Origin: RGIG3178 sp964533965
GTDB lineage: Bacteria; Bacillota; Clostridia; Christensenellales; QAND01
Reading direction: 5' to 3'
NCBI GenBank assembly: GCA_964533965.1
Contig: CAZHNN010000016.1
Span: 1 to 64,000, forward strand
DNA length: 64,000 bases
A model generated the notes under the pieces. It was given only the letters and a program-made list of their open reading frames with translations, was not told where the DNA came from and made no database searches. Of the stretch, positions 16,039 to 23,618 are shown one piece after another. Position 1 is the stretch's first letter. The number at the start of each line of letters is the position of its first letter. Both the position numbers and the translations under genes were made by a program.

Positions 16039-16173
16039 CTATACGTCGTTGTTTGGGATAGATTGCTTCTTGCTGTTCCTGTTGTGGTTCTGCGCTTCGG
16101 CCGTAAGTGGCGTTTGCCCGTTGCTTTTGGCCTTCCGTTTGCGCTTTGGGTCTACTTGACTGTCCTTTGGCAT
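16039..16173 (-). CDS. Tiny basic hydrophilic protein, spore-protein-like
   Basis: A 44-residue ORF (MPKDSQVDPKRKRKAK...) starts at ATG 16173 with GAGGAGAG upstream at good spacing. It is highly basic, has no hydrophobic segment and ends with a PLTAEAQNHNRNSKKQ stretch. This is reminiscent of the EPLTPAERQNN-type endings of small acid-soluble spore proteins O/P in Bacillus, but the likeness is too short to be firm. It follows the next small gene by 11 bp on the same strand. No mature function can be given. It would be missed by annotation with a 60-residue cutoff. Confidence 0.5.
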   Translation of the reverse strand: MPKDSQVDPKRKRKAKSNGQTPLTAEAQNHNRNSKKQSIPNNDV

Positions 16174-16184
16174 GCTTGCTCTCC

Positions 16185-16346
16185 TCAGGTTGAAAAGTCT
16201 TTATTGTGTCCGTATTTTACCTTTCCCTGGATTTCCGGCACAGGCTCCGTAATGTTGTTGGGGATCTTGGATGGCTTTTCGTGGTTCTCCGTACCATGGT
16301 TCTTGGGATCGGATGGGTCGGGGCGCCTCATTCCTGCTTTGGCCAT
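16185..16346 (-). CDS. Tiny hydrophilic protein, spore-associated family likely
   Basis: The 53-residue product (MAKAGMRRPDPSDPKNHGTE...) is preceded by a perfect GGAGGTG site 8 nt before ATG 16346; an upstream in-frame ATG lacks such a site. It is rich in Pro, Asn, His and Lys, without hydrophobic segments, and ends with a PVPEIQGKVK motif. I recall similar short Clostridia proteins with MAKAGMRRP starts, but no function is established. Its neighbours are another tiny basic gene and a GerQ-like coat gene, so a spore role is plausible. Confidence 0.6.
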   Translation of the reverse strand: MAKAGMRRPDPSDPKNHGTENHEKPSKIPNNITEPVPEIQGKVKYGHNKDFST

Positions 16347-16409
16347 ACGGTTTTCACCTCCGCTCATTAGGGTATCCAAGGCAAGAATTTTCATGTTCGG
16401 CGCATGATG

Positions 16410-16447
16410 AAAGGAAGCGGTTCGAAAACCGAACCGCTTCCTTTATT
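16410..16447 (-). terminator. Terminator hairpin after the GerQ-like gene
   Basis: AGGAAGCGGTTCG and CGAACCGCTTCCT form a 13-bp stem with a 5-nt loop. It lies about 30 bp beyond the GerQ-like stop on the minus strand. The T-rich side is better on the plus strand (TTTATTT), so it may act in both directions. Confidence 0.65.
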
Positions 16448-16472
16448 TAGAAATGCTGACCATCATATGCAT

Positions 16473-16904
16473 TTAGACTGCGGGAAGGGGGTGTGTTTCA
16501 TATACGGTGACGAATTTGATCGAATACAAATCTCCTATGATCAAATCATTGGAAGGGAACTGTTTTACGACTACATAGCTCGCCCCGACGTCCTGCAATA
16601 TGCCGATCCTATCGTTGAGTGAGCCTGTGGTACCGAGCGAGAACTCGATCCGGACAAACCGTCCGATAAAGTTGCGAAGATACCCGGCCAGATAGTACGG
16701 ATTTGTGACCGTTGGTGGCGCTTCAGCCCCGGGTGGAGGGGTGAAGCTGGTCGAAGGAGGCGGCGTTGGCGGCAATGGTCGTGCCGGCGGTGTGCCCGGC
16801 CGCTGGGGTTGTTGTCCCGGGGCGGGCTGTCTCATCCCGGGAGCCTGTTGCGGCGAGCTATACGGAGGAAAGGGTTGCTGAATGCGCTGGTCTTGATCGG
16901 ACAT
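16473..16904 (-). CDS. Proline-rich protein with GerQ-like spore coat domain
   Basis: The 143-residue product has a Pro/Gln-rich, low-complexity N-terminal half (about 1-65, with PPPSTSFTPPP) and a beta-rich C-terminal domain (about 68-143) with GRFVRIEF and ILQDVGASYVVVKQF. This layout and the domain resemble GerQ/YwdL, a Bacillus spore coat protein cross-linked by transglutaminase and needed for normal germination. Lys and Gln residues that could be cross-linked are few but present. ATG 16904 is chosen because AAGGAGG lies 7 nt upstream; a TTG six codons earlier would lie within the ribosome-binding site. Homology is judged by eye and is moderate. Confidence 0.6.
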   Translation of the reverse strand: MSDQDQRIQQPFPPYSSPQQAPGMRQPAPGQQPQRPGTPPARPLPPTPPPSTSFTPPPGAEAPPTVTNPYYLAGYLRNFIGRFVRIEFSLGTTGSLNDRIGILQDVGASYVVVKQFPSNDLIIGDLYSIKFVTVYETHPLPAV

Positions 16905-17433
16905 GAAGTAATCCTCCTTCAATGATTTCTAAGCGGGTAGGATGTCACATACGCGGATACCTCCGGTTCGTATGCAACCGCCGATGCAAATTAAAACTCT
17001 CCTGATTCGTCATCATGGAGGCAGAGCCTTCGCAATCGGTCTGCAAATATCCAAACATAAGCACCTCATTTATAAATGTAGCTTTGCAGTATCAAGAATA
17101 TGAATTGTCTTTTTTTAAAATTCCTTGCGGCATTAAAAAGGTGTTGCATTTTTGCTCTCTTTGACCCTTTTGGCATATTTGTCAGATTTCAAATTAAATA
17201 AAAAATTATAAAAAACAAATTCCGCATGAATTATATCAATTCACTAAAAAACGACAGGGTGCAAACACTATTTCGACCTTTTTATACAAAGTTATATAAA
17301 TAACTACAACCAAATATAAATAATGCAAATTTGACAAAATAAAGTAAAAAATACTATATTGTAAAACGGTGGCATGAAACATTGCTTGTACATCATCACC
17401 TTTACGGTGGGGCGAAAAAACAGGAGGTAAAAA
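16905..17433. other. AT-rich divergent intergenic region
   Basis: This 529-bp stretch separates the GerQ-like gene from the large secreted protein gene. The part at about 17080-17360 is very AT-rich with many A- and T-runs, as in upstream regions of strongly expressed genes. GGAGG at 17421 is the ribosome-binding site of the downstream gene. I looked for riboswitch signatures and found none I could support. Confidence 0.5.
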
Positions 17434-20400
17434 ATGCTCAGACACAAAGGAAAGACACGTACGGTAATGGCACAAATCCTGATCCTGCTGATGATTCTCA
17501 CTACGATCATCTGCATGAACCCGTCCAATGCATTCGCGGCTTCGGCCAGAAATGCCTCGTTTTCAAGCAATATTCCAAGATCCATGGTGGGAGGCCAAAG
17601 CTATACGGTGGCCATTACGGTGAAGAACACCGGCACACAAACATGGACTGCGGCGGATGGATTCAGGCTTGTCGCTGTGGGGGGCAGCGATCCGTTGGCG
17701 ACACAGACGAGTTTTTCCCTTGGTGCAGGCGATACTATCGCGAGAAACCAAACCAAGACGTTTGTGATAAACATGGTAGCGCCTCTGAAAAACGGTTCAT
17801 ATCGTACGGACTGGCAGATGTACAAGGGTACGACGAAGTTCGGCCCGGTATATAGAAAATCTGTATCCGTAAGACTTGCTTCCAGAAACAGCCTGGTAAC
17901 AGCCTTTTCGGTACCGACGGAAATAGTGACGGGACAGTATTTCACCGCCACCATCACCATGCGAAATATCGGTTCCTATAAATGGACGAAGAGCTCCAAG
18001 TATCAGCTTTTGTCAGTAGGTGGAGACGATCCGTTTGCTAGTGTATTGAGCTATCCACTTACCGCTTCCGAAACCATAAAGACTGGTCAATCGAGGACGT
18101 TTAGCATTCCGATGATCGCCCCCGATCTACCGTTTACGGATGATCCGGAGTATTCGGAAACATACACGACAAGTTGGCAGATGTCTTATGGCACAAAGAA
18201 GTTCGGGGCTGTGTTCAGAGCCACCATCACGGTGCGTTATTCACAAGATCAGCTGCTCGAATATGCGCAGGCATGGCTTGAAGCGGCTGAATCCACGCAT
18301 TATCAGGATATCCTTGATATCGCCGAGGATTTTGTGAACAAATTAAAGGATGGTTCCGTGAAAACGGCGTTGTTGCAGCGTGTGCAATATGAGCAGTATG
18401 TCATCGATTCCATCAATGACTATATCGATTTGACTGCCGCAGCTCGCAACGCTGTTGTTAAGGCAGAGAGCACGCTTGTGCAACTCGACGTGAATACGGC
18501 ACAGGCTCTTGTGAATCAACTGCGCGACGGCTCGCTGAAGGCCACGCTGCAGAACAGACTGAATACGGTACAGAGTATCATCAACACCAATGCTGCCAAT
18601 ACGGTTATAGCGAAGATCAACGCACTGCCTGCCGTGAGCGCCTTGAAGCTTTCGGATAAGCCTGTGGTGGATGCTGCACGCAAAGCGTTTGATAGTCTGA
18701 CCGCCGCGCAAAAAGCGCTGGTGACCAATCTGCAAGTTCTGATTGATGCGGAAAACAGAATTGCAGAATTGGATGCCGATGTAAACGCAGCAAAGGCTGT
18801 GGACGATATGATCGAAGCCCTGCCCGGAGTCGATGCGCTGACTTTGGCAGACAGGGACAATGTGGAAGCCGCCCGCGAAGCATATGACGAACTTACTGCG
18901 GCACAGAAAAAGCTTGTAACCAAGCTTGGCAAGCTTGAAGAGTTGGAACATAGGATCACTTATCTTGAGGTGGATGTGAAGGCGCAGGACTTCGGCGTGA
19001 TGGATTTCTCCGGCGTGATGGGTTACAGCGTCGGATTCAAGCTTGAAGGCGTTAAAGCATCGGGAGTGCAAAGCGTTGTCGTGAAGCTTTTCAAGGGCAA
19101 TACGCTGCTTGCGACCAACACCAGCAAAGATCTGCTTTCCAAATACCCGAATGCGGATACGCTTTCTGCTCCGTTTGATGTGTTCGGCACCTTTGACTAC
19201 ACAACGGACGGTTGCTGGACGTACAGCGGATGGAAGGGCGCCGTCGGCGACATTCCGACAAAAGCCGAAATCACGGTTTTCTTCAAAAATGGCATTGACA
19301 AGACAGTCATCAACGAGAACCTTGCCGGCGATACCGCCATCTTCACCAAAGGGGATGTTGTGGCGNNNNNNNNNNNNNNNNNNNNNNNNNNNNNNNNNNN
19401 NNNNNNNNNNNNNNNNNNNNNNNNNNNNNNNNNNNNNNNNNNNNNNNNNNNNNNNNNNNNNNNNNCTCGGATGTGAAGAGCGTCGAAGTGAAGCTGTATA
19501 AGGATACTACGTTGTTGGCGACCAATATCAGTAAAGGATTGCTTACTCAGTATCCGGATGCGGCGCAGCTCTCCGCTCCGTTTGATGTATTCGGCACCTT
19601 CGATTACGCTGCGGATGGTTGCTGGGAGTACAGCGAATGGAATGGCGCCGTCGGTGACGTTCCGACGAAGGCTGAGATAACAGTCACTTTCAAGAACACA
19701 GTGGTGGCGATAGTCACCAACGAGAACCTTGCCGGCGATACCGCCATCTTCACCAAAGGGGATGTTGTGGCGCAGGACTTTGCGGTGATGAATCTGTCGG
19801 GGGTCAAGGGTTACAACGTCGGGTTCCGGCTTGTGGACGCGAAAGCCTCGGATGTGAAGAGCGTCGAAGTGAAGCTGTATAAGGATACTACGTTGTTGGC
19901 GGCCAACGTCAGCAAAGGATTGCTTGCACAGTATCCGGATGCAGTGCAGCTCTCCGCTCCGTTCGATGTGTATGGCACCTTCGACTATACAGCGGACGGC
20001 TGCTGGGAGTACAGCGGATGGGAAGGCGCTAAGACGGATGTTCCAAATAAAGCGGAAATTACCGTAACATTCAACAATGGTGTTGAAAAGACGGTGGTGA
20101 ATGAGAACCTTGCGGGTAACCCGAGCAGTATCGCACCGATGCAAGTGACATATGATGCGCCTGAATTCGTGGTTGGCGAGCAGACGGAATTCACCATTAC
20201 GACAATGGCCAATGGCGATCAAGGCAAAATGGTAAGGGCACACTTCACTCTGCCTGCTGAAGCGCTCATTGAGTATTACGAAGTGAATGATGGAAAGTGG
20301 TATCCGTTGACAAGCGTCTATGGGCCCTCCACAGGCTTCCCGCTAGCCAATGCAACCAGCAGATTCAGGGCGACATTCAGCAAGGCCGGCAGCTATGAGG

Positions 20401-21104
20401 TTGCTGTGCAATTCGTAGAAGTGTCTTCAAATAAAGTGCTTGTGAGCGAGGACGTCACAGCAACAGTATTGATGTCAGAAGCGCAGGAAGCGGCACTCAA
20501 TGTCAAGAACGAGGCTGAACTAAAAGCAGCGTTGGCTGACGAGTATGTAACACAGATCCGGTTAACGGGAAGCTTCGCGCTTAGCAATACTGCCCATATA
20601 AGCAAGGCAGTGAGTATCGATGGCAATGGATTTACTATAACGGGGCCGTCAGTTAAAGGATCAGACGGGGGAGAAGGTCATGGACTCAACATTTTAGCGA
20701 ACGATGTTGAGATCTCCAATCTGACAGTGACGGGATCGGCAAGGTCTGACATAAACTTCTTCGACGTAACGGGCGGGATGCTTACAAACGTAACTTTATC
20801 CAATGCGGCAAATGCGGGATTGATCGTCAACGGTTCCGAAGTAACAATTTCCGGTGTTACGACAACCAACAACGCATGGGGCGGGATCAATGTGGATAAA
20901 GGGCCGTCTGCATCAAAGACTCCCAAACTGACCGTAACGAGTGTTACGACACATACAAGCCCGACAAATGGAATAACACCGGCAATCTGGCTGGATAAAG
21001 GAACGATGACGGCATGGGTCTTAGCGGCCGATATGTATACGGAGGTAGATAAGGACGGAATGCATCTCTACTATGACAAAGCAGAGTATGCTTCCTTGGA
21101 GTAA
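17434..21104 (+). CDS. Large secreted repeat protein with Ig-like, helical and beta-helix domains (split by scaffold gap)
   Basis: Signal peptide (about 1-35, ending NAFAASA), then two Ig-like domains of the NBR1/FW type (about 38-150 and 152-270), a helical linker, two FIVAR-like helical repeats of about 60 residues with LTAAQKALVTNL signatures (about 385-510), three 127-residue repeats (from 18985), and a right-handed beta-helix-like C-terminus with ENGLT-type turns (about 20500-20930). A run of 100 N at 19366-19465 interrupts it. The frames on the two sides differ only because the N count is arbitrary: a 74-bp bridge restores one frame. No sortase motif, SLH domain or transmembrane end is visible, so it is probably released or wall-associated by its domains. 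GGAGG precedes ATG 17434. Likely a carbohydrate- or surface-binding adhesin; the ligand is unknown. Confidence 0.8.
18985..20117 (+). repeat. Three 381-bp (127-residue) tandem repeats
   Basis: Unit 1 runs 18985-19365, unit 2 spans the N gap to 19772, and unit 3 runs from 19773 to about 20117. Each starts with AQDF, contains a DVKSVEVKLYKDTTLLA-like core and a GTFDY..DGCW segment, and ends NENLAG. Stretches of 45-55 bp are almost identical between units 2 and 3, and between units 1 and 2. Confidence 0.85.
19366..19465. other. Scaffold gap (100 N)
   Basis: The gap falls inside near-identical repeats, the usual cause of an assembly break. The 45 bp before it recur before 19772, and the 55 bp after it recur from 19847. 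If the repeat period holds, the missing sequence is 74 bp, or 74 bp plus whole 381-bp units. Confidence 0.9.
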
Positions 21105-21118
21105 GTAAAGGCGAAAGC

Positions 21119-21217
21119 ATGATTGGTGAAGCTGAGGTCATTCTAAAAGAAGGGGATACGCCCGAATATTTCAGGATGGATGTCAGCAAGATGGAACGGG
21201 AAACGCTCTACGAATAG
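21119..21217 (+). CDS. Possible 32-residue ORF after the secreted protein
   Basis: ATG 21119 opens a 32-residue frame (MIGEAEVILKEGDTPEYFRM...) 14 bp after the preceding stop. AAAGGCG is a weak ribosome-binding site. It is hydrophilic, with no recognised family. It precedes the hairpin at 21259. It may be a short real gene or chance. Confidence 0.25.
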   Translation: MIGEAEVILKEGDTPEYFRMDVSKMERETLYE

Positions 21218-21566
21218 ACCAATCGATGTTTGCTTTTTGCGCAAAACGCAATCCCAAAAAGAACAGCGGCAGGATTTGCCGCTGTTCTTATCGTTACGAT
21301 TCGTCTAGGAATGCCTGACAGATTAATAGGCATGAAGATGGGTGATGAGGTTGAGCCGCTATTTCATGGATGACTATCTCCAACACGCTTATCCTCAGCG
21401 TTCGCTTCACGATTGTATGTACCATGGATGGAATCCGTTGAATATACTGATTAAACAATTGTATGTAAGCGGCAGAATATGCATTGTTTGGATATGCCTT
21501 GCATATCATCCATCCTTTCTGTATCGTAATGATTGTGTACTGTTTTATCGGATAGGGGTCTTGTGG
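21218..21566. other. Intergenic region before the papain-like protein gene
   Basis: This stretch holds the hairpin at 21259-21290 and about 270 bp in which both strands have open frames without convincing start sites or composition. I see no supported gene. Confidence 0.45.
21259..21290 (+). terminator. Probable terminator after the secreted protein gene
   Basis: AGAACAGCGGCA and TGCCGCTGTTCT form a 12-bp stem with a 5-nt loop, followed by TATCGTT, a weak T-tract. Confidence 0.65.
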
Positions 21567-22115
21567 GTGAAAAGCGTATATATCGTGTTGACGCAAACGG
21601 GAACACTGTTCTCCAGGGCAATTAAGAAATGTACGGGGGATCCGTATAACCATAGTTCCATTGCGTTTGACGCCGGGTTGACCACGATGGTCTCTTTCGG
21701 GCGCAAAGGGCGGTACAATGTGTTCCGGAACGGATTGATCGAAGAGGGCTTTGATAAAGGGCTTTTTTGCTATTTTCCTCAAACGCGTTGCTGTGTTTTG
21801 GAAATACCGGTTTTGGACAGGGATTATCATGCCATGCGCGATCTCGTCGACCGGTTTTTTCAAAAACAAGATGACTATCGGTATAACCTTCTGGGCGTAT
21901 TGGGAAACTGGGTCGGCGTAGGCCTTGCGAGGGAAAACCACTTCTTTTGTTCACAGTTCGTATCCTTTGTGCTCAATGAGACCTCATTTTGGGATAGGGA
22001 TCCGAAACTGACAAGGCCAATGGATTTTTATGCGATCCCGCAAGCAAGCGTTGTGTTCGAAGGCAGTATCCTGGAGTTTCACACAGCACTGCCGGACGCT
22101 ATATCTGCCGTGTAA
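21567..22115 (+). CDS. Permuted papain-like (YiiX/NlpC-P60 superfamily) amidase-fold protein
   Basis: The product of about 182 residues matches the YiiX-like permuted NlpC/P60 proteins. It opens with VYIVLTQTGTLFSRAIKK, then has the catalytic-His region PYNHSSIAFD (about residue 30) and the catalytic-Cys region NHFFCSQFVSFVL (about residue 133). This order, His before Cys, is the circular permutation typical of the group. Such enzymes cleave amide or ester bonds in peptidoglycan or lipids; the substrate cannot be told here. GTG 21567 is chosen because TAGGGG lies 8 nt upstream and homologous proteins begin at this point; the frame is open further upstream, but that part looks non-coding. There is no signal peptide. 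Confidence 0.72.
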   Translation: MKSVYIVLTQTGTLFSRAIKKCTGDPYNHSSIAFDAGLTTMVSFGRKGRYNVFRNGLIEEGFDKGLFCYFPQTRCCVLEIPVLDRDYHAMRDLVDRFFQKQDDYRYNLLGVLGNWVGVGLARENHFFCSQFVSFVLNETSFWDRDPKLTRPMDFYAIPQASVVFEGSILEFHTALPDAISAV

Positions 22116-22183
22116 AGGGTCTTTACACCGTTTTTCCAGGAAATAGCCGCAAAAATATCTTAAGTAATGTGATTCAAATAAAT

Positions 22184-22212
22184 AAAAAAAGAACCCGTTT
22201 AAAGACGGGTTC
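22184..22212 (-). terminator. Terminator of the FMN-binding/flavodoxin operon
   Basis: On the minus strand GAACCCGT and ACGGGTTC form a stem with a 6-nt loop, followed by a run of seven T. Confidence 0.9.
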
Positions 22213-22219
22213 CTGCTTT

Positions 22220-22696
22220 TTATATTGCCTTGCAGACGGTCTCTACGACGTTTTCTATCATCTGTGTCCTTTGCTTGTTTCCCCAATTTACAATTCCCGT
22301 TGCGCAGACCTTGCCTCCCAAGGCTTCGCATTTCTTCCTGTATTGAGAGATCGTACGGTTGCCACCCAAAAACGGCTTGGCAAACGCTTGTGTGATAAAA
22401 CATGCCACGCGTTTTCCTTGCAGCGTCGGTATCATCGAGAAGCACTTAGACATGACGGCGGAAATCGAAAAACCATTTACCGGTCCTGCGAAGACGATGA
22501 AATCAAACGGATCCAGCGCAGGCAATGCCTCCAGTTGAATTTTGGAAAGATCCGTGACCTTCGTGTCTTCTCCTCCGATTGGCGTCAGGTGAACGACACT
22601 CGCACGATGGCCTTGTGATTTGAGCGTTTCGGATAGCCTTTGTGCAACCTGAAGCGTGTTTCCGGTTAAGGAGTGGACCAAGATGCCGATGTTCAT
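22220..22696 (-). CDS. Flavodoxin-family protein
   Basis: The 158-residue product has the flavodoxin fold: MNIGILVHSLTGNTLQVAQRL at the N-terminus is the FMN phosphate-binding loop (S-x-T-G-N-T), and FIVFAGPVNGFSISAVM is the second FMN-contacting region. It is cytoplasmic and most likely a low-potential electron carrier or an FMN-dependent reductase subunit. Its gene follows the membrane-anchored FMN-binding protein gene by 22 bp, with AGGAGG before the ATG. The pair suggests electron flow from a cytoplasmic flavin to an extracytoplasmic flavin protein, as an inference. Confidence 0.88.
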   Translation of the reverse strand: MNIGILVHSLTGNTLQVAQRLSETLKSQGHRASVVHLTPIGGEDTKVTDLSKIQLEALPALDPFDFIVFAGPVNGFSISAVMSKCFSMIPTLQGKRVACFITQAFAKPFLGGNRTISQYRKKCEALGGKVCATGIVNWGNKQRTQMIENVVETVCKAI

Positions 22697-22718
22697 AGCG
22701 ACTGCCTCCTATCCTGAT

Positions 22719-23105
22719 TCAGGGTGTATGCTTTAAAGCGTCTTCAATAGCCAGAAGGATGACTTTGCTACTGTATGTAGCACCGGATATGATATCCACT
22801 TTCAGACTCTGGGCTTTTATGACATGCTGCGGAATAACTTCCGCGGCTTTTCCTTTGCCGTTGTTGTGCTCGAGAATCTCTATGCCGGTAATTGCATGAT
22901 TTTTAACGGTAACTTTTACTTTGGCGCTAACCGGAAAACAGCTGTAACTGCCAATATACGTCCCGTCCACTTTATCGTTGAGATTAACCTCTGGAACAGG
23001 GATCGCCTTTAAGGTTTGCAATTTTGCGTTGATAAAAAAATATGTGCCCACACCGGCTGTAACGAGCAAGGCCAATACGATCAGCAGGATGGTTCTTTTT
23101 TTCAT
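22719..23105 (-). CDS. Membrane-anchored FMN-binding domain protein
   Basis: The 128-residue product has an uncleaved N-terminal membrane helix (about residues 5-26), then a single FMN_bind domain (about 45-125). The flavin attachment motif SGATYSS is at residues 107-113; in this family ApbE covalently links FMN through a phosphoester to a Thr/Ser of this motif. The flavin domain should face outside the membrane. Stand-alone FMN_bind proteins act in extracytoplasmic electron transfer in Firmicutes. It is the first gene of a two-gene operon with a flavodoxin and is divergent from an ArsR-type regulator. No apbE is in the window. Confidence 0.88.
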   Translation of the reverse strand: MKKRTILLIVLALLVTAGVGTYFFINAKLQTLKAIPVPEVNLNDKVDGTYIGSYSCFPVSAKVKVTVKNHAITGIEILEHNNGKGKAAEVIPQHVIKAQSLKVDIISGATYSSKVILLAIEDALKHTP

Positions 23106-23226
23106 AGATACCCCTCACAAACTCCCAAGAATTTCAAGGTCTGCCATATCCCGGCAGTCCTGCAGCCAATGCCAACGTACCGTCTGGCACAAGAATTGTC
23201 AAGAGCGGGTTTGATTAGCCTTTAGC

Positions 23227-23254
23227 GTGACTTCGTCACAAACATACATGTATG
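23227..23254. promoter_or_regulatory. Two palindromes, candidate ArsR-type operators
   Basis: GTGAC-TTC-GTCAC (23227-23239) and the perfect palindrome CATACATGTATG (23243-23254) lie back to back in the divergent region between the FMN-binding gene and the ArsR gene. ArsR-family repressors bind such short AT-rich inverted repeats near their own promoters. Confidence 0.5.
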
Positions 23255-23297
23255 CAGATATTAGAATATGACTACAAAAGAGTGGGAGGGGAATGCA

Positions 23298-23597
23298 TTG
23301 GATATGTTCAGAAATGATGAAAAGCAGATATGTGGGCAGGATCTGTTTTTTAAAGCCGAAATCCTCAAGCATATGGCGCATCCCGTTCGGCTTTGCATTC
23401 TGGTCGAGCTCATGCGGGAAGGCCCACGCAACGTCGGTGCCTTGCAGGAATGCCTGGATGTTTCTCAGCCGACGATATCCCAACATTTGAGCAAGCTTAA
23501 AGCGGCGGGTATTGTTGCGGCGCAGCGCCATGGTAAAGAAGTGGAATATCAGATCAGCAACGAAATCACGGATAGAATCATTCACGCGCTGTTGTAA
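23298..23597 (+). CDS. ArsR-family transcriptional regulator
   Basis: The product of about 99 residues is a winged-helix regulator of the ArsR/SmtB family: ILKHMAHPVRLCILVELM (alpha-2/3), then the recognition helix SQPTISQHLSKLKAAGIV and the wing VAAQRHGKEVEYQI. One Cys lies in the RLCIL segment and one in GALQECLDV, as in sulfur- or persulfide-sensing members such as SqrR/BigR, in which two Cys residues sense sulfane sulfur; this is suggestive given the adjacent sulfur-transfer gene. The start is taken as TTG 23298, 6 nt after GGGAGGGG; ATG 23304 or 23268 are alternatives. It is 21 bp upstream of the fusion enzyme gene and probably co-transcribed with it. Confidence 0.85.
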   Translation: MDMFRNDEKQICGQDLFFKAEILKHMAHPVRLCILVELMREGPRNVGALQECLDVSQPTISQHLSKLKAAGIVAAQRHGKEVEYQISNEITDRIIHALL

Positions 23598-23618
23598 ACG
23601 GCAAAAGGGGGAATTTTC

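Noticed and set aside
21294..21941. Minus-strand frame opposite the papain-like protein gene
   Set aside because: Half of it is a shadow of the plus-strand gene; the remaining part has no recognised motif or start site.
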